Positions 24,151-31,203 of a stretch of DNA of 33,578 nt are shown here, in pieces (positions within the stretch are counted from its first letter, which is position 1; each line of letters starts with the position of its first letter). The stretch comes from Clostridia bacterium (GTDB lineage Bacteria > Bacillota > Clostridia > DUPQ01): contig JAFGIJ010000002.1 in NCBI GenBank assembly GCA_016929655.1, positions 1-33,578 on the forward strand, read 5' to 3'. The position numbers were made by a program, and so were the translations under genes. Below the pieces are notes generated by a model. It had not been told where the DNA came from. It saw only the letters and a list, made by a program, of their open reading frames with translations, and ran no database searches.

Positions 24151-24849
24151 TCAATACCCCAGAAATGGGTCATTTATAATTTTTGTCCCTTTGACCCCGG
24201 CTCTTTTAAGGAGCTTTTTCATTGACAATATGGACTTTATACTTCCGGATACATAATAATAGGCATTGTTACCATACTTTACAGCAAGTCTATTCAATGT
24301 ATTTGCTGTAGCTTCCCTATCAACTGTATAGTGTAGTTTCAGGTTACTTATTTCTTCTGTGATTTTTACAAAATCTTCCTTGAAAAGATGGTATTTGCCT
24401 GAGTGAACCAGTTCTGCATTTATTTGGGGATGCTTTTTTAACTCCATTGCAATTGCACGGTTCGGTGTTATTCCCACACCGGTAGCCGCCAAAACAATCT
24501 GCTTTACATCCTTATGAAGTTTATACCAACCAAAGGGCCCCCTCAGATTTACTGTTTCCCCGGGCTTCATTCCAAGTAAAATCTTCTTGAACTCACTTGT
24601 CTTTTCACCGGTGCGTGTTCCGATCATTACTGTTTCTTCTTCAGGTATGGATGCAATACTGAATACCCTCCAACCTCTTCCCTTCATCCTTTTGCCGGGC
24701 ATTGTAAAAATACCATGCTCACCTGCATTCCAATGCAGGTCTTTTTTCGGTTTCAGTGATATCACCCAGTAATCTTCATTAACATTAATTGCTGAAATGA
24801 ATTCAAGTTGTCTTCTACTAAAAATTCCCGTTATATCAGATATTTTCAT
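24151..24849 (-). CDS. Ferredoxin-NADP-reductase-fold flavin oxidoreductase
   Basis: 232 aa. FAD-binding RVFSIAS motif (about 61-67), with phosphate and NAD(P)-binding ATGVGITPNRAI (about 122-133) and the usual C-terminal aromatic end (PFLGY). There is no [2Fe-2S] domain, so it transfers electrons from NAD(P)H to an external carrier or acceptor that is not identified. AGAAGGA precedes the ATG. It could serve the Rieske oxygenase 3.5 kb away, but nothing in the sequence proves it. Confidence 0.8.
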   Translation of the reverse strand: MKISDITGIFSRRQLEFISAINVNEDYWVISLKPKKDLHWNAGEHGIFTMPGKRMKGRGWRVFSIASIPEEETVMIGTRTGEKTSEFKKILLGMKPGETVNLRGPFGWYKLHKDVKQIVLAATGVGITPNRAIAMELKKHPQINAELVHSGKYHLFKEDFVKITEEISNLKLHYTVDREATANTLNRLAVKYGNNAYYYVSGSIKSILSMKKLLKRAGVKGTKIINDPFLGY

Positions 24850-25010
24850 TTCTCATTCCTTCTCTTTCTATCTATTTGAATGATACCCATATGCATGATT
24901 ATAAAATCACAATACCTGACATCACCGGCGCAAAATTTAACACAATCTACCTTTAAGAAATTGTAAACCCTGGGTAAAATTTACATATTAATATTCCGGG
25001 AAGGGTTACT

Positions 25011-25445
25011 ATGAAAAAGAAAGTTTTATTCGTATGTGTACACAATTCAGCAAGAAGTCAAATGGCTGAAGAATTTCTGAGAAAATTGGGTGGTGAGTTC
25101 TTCGAAGCAGAAAGCTGCGGTTTTATACCATCATCCATCAATCCTCTGGTCCTGGAGGTCATGAAGGAAGAAGGAGTTGATCTCAGCAATAAAAAGACTC
25201 AGAGTGTCTTTGATTTATATAAGGAAAACCGTCTTTACAGTTTTGTAATAACCGTCTGTGATCGTGCCAGGGAAAAGGATTGTCCCGTTTTTCCGGGTAT
25301 CGTAAAACGCCTCCACTGGAATTTGGAAAACCCTGAGGATTTTTCCGGCACCCATGATGATAAAATCGAAAAAACCAGAGAACTTATGATAGAAATAAAA
25401 CAGCTTGTCATTGATTTTATAAATGAGTACAAAGATTCTGAATAA
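25011..25445 (+). CDS. arsC: Arsenate reductase, thioredoxin-coupled (LMW-PTP fold)
   Basis: 144 aa. The P-loop CVHNSAR (C9, R15) is the CX5R active site; C83 and C91 (VCDRAREKDC) match the resolving cysteines of ArsC. The following HWNLENPEDF is the usual Asp-containing loop. It reduces As(V) to As(III) using thioredoxin. There is no arsB/acr3 or arsR gene next to it in this window. GGGAAGG precedes the ATG. Its stop is directly followed, with no gap, by the stop of the convergent HD-CHAD gene. Confidence 0.9.
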   Translation: MKKKVLFVCVHNSARSQMAEEFLRKLGGEFFEAESCGFIPSSINPLVLEVMKEEGVDLSNKKTQSVFDLYKENRLYSFVITVCDRAREKDCPVFPGIVKRLHWNLENPEDFSGTHDDKIEKTRELMIEIKQLVIDFINEYKDSE

Positions 25446-26720
25446 TCAGAACATGATGTTAAGAAGAAAGAGTTTTTCATTTATCAGTCCCAGGGTTTCA
25501 TTGCTATCATGAAATTTTCTCATAAGCTCTTCATATAGGGATGCTCTTACCAGCATCGGTTCATTTTTTCTAATTTTTTTTATCATTGCTACATTTTCTT
25601 TATTGTCATTCAGGAAACCTATCAGACCATTGAGATTGCACAGGACATCAGGAACCCCTTCATCGGAAAACCTGATTATACTCATTTCATTCAGATATAT
25701 AAGTTTTTTGCAAAGCACCCTGAGCTTGTGAAGGGATTTTATGTCATCCGGTTTTACTTTTCTTATACTTTGGGAAAACCTCATTCTCTCTGTGCTTTTT
25801 TGAAAATCAACAGAACTCAATGAAGGTTGAATAACATTCAGTCGTTCGGAAATATCATTAATTAAATCAATGTGCTTTTTCAGTGCTTTCCTTTCGATGC
25901 TCAGATGTTCCCTGCTTCTCAACTTTTTAAGGTGTCCTGATAATTCTTCTGATGAATTCACTTCTATGATTCTTTTCCTCAGAACATGCAGCTTCCTGGC
26001 TTTGCTGTAATCCCTGAAAATACCTTTGAGCTCTTCATCCATGATTTCCATAGTTACCCGCATGTTTTTTTTGACATCTTTCCTGATATACCATATCAAT
26101 GACCTGAGTGCTCTGATTTTGATTCGTATCTGATGAACAAGAGCAACCGAAGCCCCTTCTTCAATCAGCTTCTCCAAACATCCTTTTATATCTATGGCTT
26201 TCTCAATCATTGTTTTTGCAATATCTGCATCGTGGTTGTGCATTATGGTAAGTTTGCCTGAAAATGCATATCTGCTCCTTAGATACACCCGGTCTTTTTC
26301 ATCTCCCGCTTCTCCTTCTTTGTACCTTGTCATGGAATCTGCATCCTTTATCAGCTCGGAATAACTGTCATGTATCATCATCTTCTTGCTGTGGTTTGAA
26401 ACTGCCCTTGCAATCCTTTTGCATGTTCTTCTTTCCATACCTATTCCATCAAGGAATTCCATGGTTTCTTCAGCACCTGCGGAGGCATGTCCTTTTCCAT
26501 ATATGCCGAACTTTGTCCTTCCTATGTCGTGAAGCAAAGCAATAAGAACTGCGGTATTCCCGTCCAGTTCCCTTTCTGCTGAAAGCTTTTTTATGTTTTT
26601 TTCAACTTCCTTTAAATGATTTACTTCAAAATTTGAGTCAGCCGCACTATATGCCAGGGAATAGACATATTCCCTAGTCTTTTCAATAATTGCCGGCGGA
26701 ATAATACTTTTCTTTTTCAT
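25446..26720 (-). CDS. HD domain - CHAD domain fusion
   Basis: 424 aa. Residues 1-180 are an HD hydrolase domain (LIALLHDIGRTKFG, NHSK, KDADSM). Residues of about 195-415 are a CHAD domain: two repeats of conserved His-rich basic helices (VHQIRIKIRALRS and LHKLRVLCKKLIYLNE). CHAD domains bind polyphosphate, and HD domains hydrolyse phosphoesters, so a polyphosphate or nucleotide function is plausible (inference). It is monocistronic and no strong SD is seen (CGGGTT before the ATG). Confidence 0.85.
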   Translation of the reverse strand: MKKKSIIPPAIIEKTREYVYSLAYSAADSNFEVNHLKEVEKNIKKLSAERELDGNTAVLIALLHDIGRTKFGIYGKGHASAGAEETMEFLDGIGMERRTCKRIARAVSNHSKKMMIHDSYSELIKDADSMTRYKEGEAGDEKDRVYLRSRYAFSGKLTIMHNHDADIAKTMIEKAIDIKGCLEKLIEEGASVALVHQIRIKIRALRSLIWYIRKDVKKNMRVTMEIMDEELKGIFRDYSKARKLHVLRKRIIEVNSSEELSGHLKKLRSREHLSIERKALKKHIDLINDISERLNVIQPSLSSVDFQKSTERMRFSQSIRKVKPDDIKSLHKLRVLCKKLIYLNEMSIIRFSDEGVPDVLCNLNGLIGFLNDNKENVAMIKKIRKNEPMLVRASLYEELMRKFHDSNETLGLINEKLFLLNIMF

Positions 26721-26833
26721 AACCCGAAACCAATCTTTCCCACTTCGATTCTATCTGATTGGCAATATAATTTCCACAAAGTTTGTGTTAAGTTTTCTTA
26801 ACTCATGGGTGTGAGATTTGTCCGGTCCTCCAA

Positions 26834-27940
26834 TTATACTTTTTCGTTGTATTCATCCACCAGCTTACCAATCAGCTTAACCCTTTCTATGTTACCGGTC
26901 GATGAAATTTCATCGGATATGCCAAGAATGAGTCTTGGGGCAAAAAGATCGATGACCTCCCTTGCCTGATCAAGGAGTTCTTCTTCAGAATACCTTTCGT
27001 CGAACAGAATTGCCGCTATGCAGTCAATCATGAACATGTCACCCATGGCTTCCTTTGCTTCTTGCAGTGTAACATCACCCTGAGGGACCGGTGTCACTGC
27101 TTCTATCCCATCAAGTTCGCACTCTTGTGCATACTGAAGAATTCTTTTTACATCGCCATCCCAATGGCTGTATGTGAATTTGCCTGCCTTATGGAGAAGC
27201 TCTCCCCTCCTTCTGTATGCCGGAAGAACATATTCCTCAAAAACCTCAGGAGGAAGATAACCGTCATGAAGGTTGTCACCGTAGTTGATGATGTCAACAG
27301 GTGAAGAATTTATAACTTCTATCAGACTTTCCTGGTTTTCTTCAAGTGCATCACAATACTTCCTAATCAAGGCCGGATAGTCTGCCAATGCGTACGCAGT
27401 ATTCATAAACCCCATCTGTCTTATGAAAAGATGCTGTATACCGATTCTTGGCATATACATGCAGGGTGCTCCAAGCCCATTCCATTCAGCAGTGAGTTCA
27501 TCGAATTTGCTGCGGTCAAAGGTCCAATGAGCCCTGCTGTCAATCCATTCCAGTATTTTAAGCTCATCTTCATCATTTACCCACCATTTTTCATAGTACT
27601 TACCTACATTGGAAGAGTTTCTTCTCATTATGCAGGTTATTTTGCCAACTGGGGAACTGATGGTGTGGAGTTCCCTGCCAGCTTCAATTTCCTCAACGGA
27701 TATGGAAACACGTGGATCCTCGGTTCTCACAAAGCAGTCGTTGTACTCATATATTCTTGCTGAACATCCCAAGGCCCGGTAGAGCTCAGGCTTAGACATA
27801 CCCGAATAGGGTTCCGGTAATTTGCCGTCTCTGCTGATATGGTCACTGATCCAGCATCCTATCCTCGGTTGCCAGATTATTTTTTTATTATCCGGCTTGA
27901 AACAAACATCCCTGTGAAGCTGAACAAAATTCTTTTCCAT
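26834..27940 (-). CDS. Uroporphyrinogen-decarboxylase (URO-D) family protein
   Basis: 368 aa. A UroD/MtaA-like TIM barrel is suggested by QHLFIRQMGFMNTAYALADY, DIINYGDNLHDGYLPPEVFE and TYSHWDGDVKRILQYA, with C-terminal LGISDEIS. In Clostridia such non-heme UroD relatives often act as corrinoid-dependent methyltransferases or have unknown roles; no corrinoid protein is nearby. CGGGGG lies shortly before the ATG. A 22-bp-arm inverted repeat lies 56-102 nt upstream. A short GTTAAG/CTTAAC hairpin follows the stop. Confidence 0.75.
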   Translation of the reverse strand: MEKNFVQLHRDVCFKPDNKKIIWQPRIGCWISDHISRDGKLPEPYSGMSKPELYRALGCSARIYEYNDCFVRTEDPRVSISVEEIEAGRELHTISSPVGKITCIMRRNSSNVGKYYEKWWVNDEDELKILEWIDSRAHWTFDRSKFDELTAEWNGLGAPCMYMPRIGIQHLFIRQMGFMNTAYALADYPALIRKYCDALEENQESLIEVINSSPVDIINYGDNLHDGYLPPEVFEEYVLPAYRRRGELLHKAGKFTYSHWDGDVKRILQYAQECELDGIEAVTPVPQGDVTLQEAKEAMGDMFMIDCIAAILFDERYSEEELLDQAREVIDLFAPRLILGISDEISSTGNIERVKLIGKLVDEYNEKV

Positions 27941-27967
27941 AGTATACCCCCGTATGTCATTACATGA

Positions 27968-28042
27968 ATTATATCATGCACTCCCTTGGTTTCACCAAAC
28001 CTATCGAGTAAACACCCCTCGGGTGTTTACTCGATAGGTTTG
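27968..28042 (-). promoter_or_regulatory. UroD-family gene upstream region: -10 box plus 22-bp-arm inverted repeat
   Basis: A minus-strand TATAAT lies at 27968-27973. The arms 27996-28017 and 28021-28042 are perfectly complementary (22 bp each), separated by 3 nt (CTC). The core is GTAAACACCC / GGGTGTTTAC. There is no U-run on either side, so it does not look like a terminator; an operator or RNA hairpin is more likely. Confidence 0.7.
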
Positions 28043-28063
28043 CATTATTACCTTTTATCAGGC

Positions 28064-28092
28064 TTTACAACCGAACATATGTTCGGTATAAT
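28064..28092 (+). promoter_or_regulatory. SOS promoter with perfect LexA/DinR box
   Basis: TTTACA (28064-28069), 17-bp spacer, TATAAT (28087-28092). Between them CGAACATATGTTCG (28072-28085) fits the Gram-positive LexA consensus CGAACRNRYGTTYG exactly and sits in an 18-bp perfect palindrome (ACCGAACATATGTTCGGT). Confidence 0.88.
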
Positions 28093-28113
28093 TGAATGTA
28101 CAGAGGAACTTGT

Positions 28114-28377
28114 ATGAAGCTTTTAATGAAAAATGTTGATATGATATGTGTAAGTACGCGTGAAGGAAGGATCTCTCCCCTTAAATTCAGGCTGCCTGAT
28201 GAAAGGGGCGGTCACTCTGTTGTAAAGATTGATCGTGTCTTAAAACGTGACGAACAGAAAATTGCAGGCAATCGAATGCTGGTTTATACAGTACAGAGCC
28301 TTATAAATAACATTGAAACTGTATATGAAATGAAGTATGAGGTCGCCACCTGCAAGTGGTATATTTCCAAGCTTTAG
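28114..28377 (+). CDS. Small SOS-inducible protein of unknown function
   Basis: 87 aa from the ATG at 28114 (AGAGGA 6 nt upstream; the track start at 28096 has no SD). The sequence has KNVDMICVSTREGRISPLKF, VVKIDRV, AGNRMLVYTVQSLINNIETV and ends CKWYISKL. I recall similar short proteins beside DNA polymerase IV/SOS genes in Clostridia, but there is no such gene here. It has no catalytic motif and no membrane segment. The LexA box makes DNA-damage induction very likely. Its 3' end overlaps the convergent CPBP gene by 4 nt. Confidence 0.75.
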   Translation: MKLLMKNVDMICVSTREGRISPLKFRLPDERGGHSVVKIDRVLKRDEQKIAGNRMLVYTVQSLINNIETVYEMKYEVATCKWYISKL

Positions 28378-29315
28378 AAAACAGGAAACATATATGTTAT
28401 ATACAGCGTAATTGTAAACAGGAACATCCCCGCCATTACAATTAATCCTGGAACAAATGATACTATTTCGCGTGACTCCATCTTCGATGATATTTCTAGT
28501 TTTGTCTTTCTGCCTTCAGTGTTTTTATATAATGCATAGATCAGTACCCCTGCAATTATTGAAAAGAAAACAACTATGATTCCCAGAATTCCATATTCCA
28601 CAATTTCCGGGATTCCTTCCACTGACACCAGGCTCTGATCAACCAGGTCTTCAGGAATCTTATTTGCAAAGAATGATATCACAACTGCAGCGGTGTTATT
28701 TGTAAAGTGTGCAAGCATCCCCATGTAAAGCGAGTTGGTTCTGTAAACTATGAAACCAATCAACAATGATAAAACAAAAACACCAAGGAAGTGCTCGATA
28801 TTGAAATGGAAGGCAGCAAACAGCACTGATACGATTATGAACATTCCTGCTTTGCCCAGCTTTTCCATGCTTCCTTGAAGGATTCCGCGGAACAGAACCT
28901 CTTCGCAGACAGCAGCTGTCACCCCTATTACAAGTATGCTTATGACAAGCTCTCCACCGGTTTGGGCAATGGGAATTTCAACATTTAGGTTCTGCCCGAA
29001 TATGACCTTAACCAGCCACATATTCAATGCATTTACAGCAAGATTCAACGGCATATAGCACAGGGTGATTATAATGACCAATATCGCATCTGATATCCTG
29101 AATCCGTTGAGTTTCAGAGATGCTTTTATATTCTTTTTGAAAATAGCAATTCCAATAAGTGAAGGCAATAATATCGGGAGTACTTCTCCAATAATTCCGG
29201 ATAAATAAAAATCCGATATGAACAGAGTCCCTATTACCGAATATATAATGAACAATACTACAGATACGCTGAATATAATTCCTGCCTGAAACATGTTGAT
29301 TCTGTTGTTTTCCAT
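28374..29315 (-). CDS. CPBP (CAAX/bacteriocin-processing) family intramembrane metalloprotease
   Basis: 313 aa from the ATG at 29315 (AAAGGA 6 nt upstream; the track's 29393 start lies near the promoter). About eight hydrophobic segments. The Abi/CPBP motifs are present in order: EEVLFRG (EExxxR), FHFN and HFTNN. It cleaves or processes membrane-associated substrates; the substrate is unknown. There is no bacteriocin gene nearby. A minus-strand promoter TTGCAA-17-TATAAT lies at 29399-29427. Confidence 0.88.
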   Translation of the reverse strand: MENNRINMFQAGIIFSVSVVLFIIYSVIGTLFISDFYLSGIIGEVLPILLPSLIGIAIFKKNIKASLKLNGFRISDAILVIIITLCYMPLNLAVNALNMWLVKVIFGQNLNVEIPIAQTGGELVISILVIGVTAAVCEEVLFRGILQGSMEKLGKAGMFIIVSVLFAAFHFNIEHFLGVFVLSLLIGFIVYRTNSLYMGMLAHFTNNTAAVVISFFANKIPEDLVDQSLVSVEGIPEIVEYGILGIIVVFFSIIAGVLIYALYKNTEGRKTKLEISSKMESREIVSFVPGLIVMAGMFLFTITLYITYMFPVF

Positions 29316-29398
29316 ATAAAATCCTTTACTTGATTTTGGTTTGGATGCCTGATCATATATTTGATCTGAAGCCACCTGAATCTTGCTTCTCACATATC

Positions 29399-29427
29399 AT
29401 TATAACTTTCAGACTTACTCTTTGCAA
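29399..29427 (-). promoter_or_regulatory. Promoter of the CPBP protease gene
   Basis: On the minus strand TTGCAA (29427-29422), 17-bp spacer, TATAAT (29404-29399), leaving a leader of about 75 nt to the ATG at 29315. Confidence 0.65.
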
Positions 29428-29449
29428 TTCAAACACCCTTGAATCCATG

Positions 29450-29499
29450 CCTAATAATTACGACAGACGTAAATATTTACGTCTGTCGTAATTATTAGG
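29450..29499. repeat. 50-bp perfect palindrome
   Basis: Each base from 29450 to 29499 matches its complement about the centre between 29474 and 29475. The inner part reads GACGTAAATATTTACGTC and the ends read CCTAATAATTA / TAATTATTAGG. It lies between the divergent CPBP and GH4 promoters, 31 bp upstream of the GH4 -35 box. Confidence 0.97.
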
Positions 29500-29529
29500 G
29501 GTAAAAGTATTGGATTTTTGACAGATTGG

Positions 29530-29558
29530 TTGAAATGCAGATATTACAGGGATACAAT
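29530..29558 (+). promoter_or_regulatory. Promoter of the GH4 gene
   Basis: TTGAAA (29530-29535), 17-bp spacer, TACAAT (29553-29558); the ATG follows at 29588 after GGGGGT. A TTGACA at about 29518 is a second, less well-placed -35. Confidence 0.6.
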
Positions 29559-29587
29559 GGTTGCAGCAAATATACGGGGGTACACAA

Positions 29588-30940
29588 ATGGCAATTAAAA
29601 TAGCTTTTATAGGAGCCGGCAGCATTGGATTTACGAGGCGTTTGCTTACAGATATTCTGAGTGTTCCTGAACTTCGGGATATCGATATCCGGTTCATGGA
29701 TATCGATGAGAGCAATCTTGATATGGTTGCACAGCTATGTCGTCGTGATATTGCTGAAAATGGTCTGAATCTGAAAATTTTAACAACACTTGACCGCAGG
29801 GAAGCACTGAAGGATGCAGATTATATTATAAACACTGTAAGAATCGGGGGCCTGGAAGCCTTTGAAACAGATGTTGAAATCCCCATGAAATACGGTGTTA
29901 ACCAGTGTGTCGGTGATACCCTTTGTGCCGGTGGAATAATGTATGGCCAAAGAGGTGTAGCATTCATGCTTGATCTGTGCAAGGACATCAAAGATGTGTC
30001 ATCCCCTAAAGCACTTATGCTGAACTATGCCAATCCGAATGCAATGATGACCTGGGCAGCGAACCAATTCGGAGGTGTCAACACTGTCGGGCTTTGCCAT
30101 GGTGTGCAAGGCGGCCATGGGCTCATTGCTGATGCACTTGGTCTTCCCAAGGAAGAAGTTGACATAATCTGTGCAGGCATAAACCATCAGACCTGGTACA
30201 TCAGCATCAAACACAAGGGAAAAGATATGAATCCCCTTCTTCTGGATGCATTGAAAAAACATGAAAAATATTCCAGGACAGAAAAAGTACGTATAGATAT
30301 GATGGAACGCTTCGGCTATTTCAGTACAGAGTCCAATGGGCACCTCAGTGAATATGTTGCCTGGTACCGTAAGAGACCTGAAGAAATCATGGATTGGATT
30401 GAACTTGGGGTCTGGATTGATGGTGAGCCCGGAGGTTATCTGAGGCAGTGCAAGGAACGAAAGAACTCATATGATACGGATTTCCCTCAGATGATGAAGG
30501 ATGAGCCGAATAAATATTTATATGAAACCCGCAGCCATGAACATGGGTCGTTCATAATCGAGGGTCTTGAAACCGGAAGAATTTACAGAGGCCATTTCAA
30601 TGTCAGAAATGGTGGGTGCATAACAAATTTACCCGAGGATGCCATTGTCGAAGTTCCTGGCTATATTGATGCAAATGGAATCAACATACCTATAGTAGGA
30701 GACCTTCCACTTGGCTGTGCTGCAGTATGCCAGCAGAGCATCGATGTACAGAGGTTGGCTGTAAGGGCAGCAGTTTACGGAGATGTATTGTCATTGAAAC
30801 AGGCAATGCTCATGGATCCACTTGCCGGTGCAGTTTTGAACCCCCCTGAAGTCTGGAAACTGACGGACGAAATGCTTGTTGCCCAGGCTGAGTGGCTTCC
30901 TCAGTACAAGGATTACATTGCAGGCATAAAACAAGTATAG
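29588..30940 (+). CDS. Family GH4 alpha-glucosidase/alpha-galactosidase-like glycosidase
   Basis: 450 aa from the ATG at 29588 (residue 10 of the track ORF, with GGGGGT 6 nt upstream). NAD-binding Rossmann start IAFIGAGSIGFTRRL; NPNAMM; metal site LCHGVQGG (Cys) and INHQTW (His). GH4 enzymes need NAD+ and a divalent metal and cleave glycosides by an oxidation-elimination route. The sequence fits the melibiase/alpha-glucosidase branch, but the sugar is not certain. It is cytoplasmic. The gene is alone on the plus strand, near the isomerase/kinase pair on the opposite strand. Confidence 0.9.
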   Translation: MAIKIAFIGAGSIGFTRRLLTDILSVPELRDIDIRFMDIDESNLDMVAQLCRRDIAENGLNLKILTTLDRREALKDADYIINTVRIGGLEAFETDVEIPMKYGVNQCVGDTLCAGGIMYGQRGVAFMLDLCKDIKDVSSPKALMLNYANPNAMMTWAANQFGGVNTVGLCHGVQGGHGLIADALGLPKEEVDIICAGINHQTWYISIKHKGKDMNPLLLDALKKHEKYSRTEKVRIDMMERFGYFSTESNGHLSEYVAWYRKRPEEIMDWIELGVWIDGEPGGYLRQCKERKNSYDTDFPQMMKDEPNKYLYETRSHEHGSFIIEGLETGRIYRGHFNVRNGGCITNLPEDAIVEVPGYIDANGINIPIVGDLPLGCAAVCQQSIDVQRLAVRAAVYGDVLSLKQAMLMDPLAGAVLNPPEVWKLTDEMLVAQAEWLPQYKDYIAGIKQV

Positions 30941-30953
30941 GTGTTTAATATGT

Positions 30954-31101
30954 TTGAATCCCTCCCGGCAGGTATATAATCAATATATGACGTGCACGGA
31001 AATCTTCATAAAGGAGGTGATTCGATTTGGTAAAATTGAATAGAGAGGTGGTCCCGGCCTGAAGCGGGATGGAGACAGCGGAGCAATCCGCTGTCTTTAT
31101 T
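30954..31101 (+). ncRNA. Small terminator-bounded transcript unit of unknown kind
   Basis: In the 263-bp gap after GH4 there is TTGAAT (30954-30959) with TATAAT at 30975-30980 (15-bp spacer; 16 bp if the -35 is read as TTTGAA). A very strong SD (AAAGGAGGTGA, 31010-31020) is followed by a TTG ORF of 11 codons (31027-31062). A 5-bp TCCCG/CGGGA stem and a 10-bp GC-rich terminator stem with GCAA loop (31073-31096) plus TTATTTT come next. It could be a leader-peptide transcript, a small RNA, or the structured 3' UTR of GH4. An 18-codon ORF starts at the ATG at 30987. None is similar to a family I can name. Confidence 0.45.
31073..31101 (+). terminator. Rho-independent terminator after GH4 / small transcript
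   Basis: AGACAGCGGA - GCAA - TCCGCTGTCT forms a perfect 10-bp stem with a tetraloop, followed by TTATTTT. Confidence 0.9.
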
Positions 31102-31203
31102 TTAGTTCCCATTTGGGTAAAAGCACCGTTAGTAAACGTATTGAAGCCTTCATGCCGTGATGTCTATTTCACTTAACTGCTTTGAAATACTTTGTTCCCC
31201 ATT

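Noticed and set aside
24961-24989. Arsenic-responsive (ArsR) operator before arsC, from the TGTAAA/TTTACA inverted repeat
   Set aside because: The half-sites are short (6 bp) with a 12-bp spacer, do not match an ArsR box known to me, and there is no arsR gene here.
27996-28042. Intrinsic terminator
   Set aside because: No U-run follows the hairpin on either strand and it lies upstream of both divergent genes.
31035-31101. Possible T-box riboswitch (AGGTGGTCCCGG before a terminator resembles the T-box core)
   Set aside because: The bases differ from GTGGNACCGCG, no stem I elements are visible and no aminoacyl-tRNA synthetase or amino-acid gene follows on that strand.
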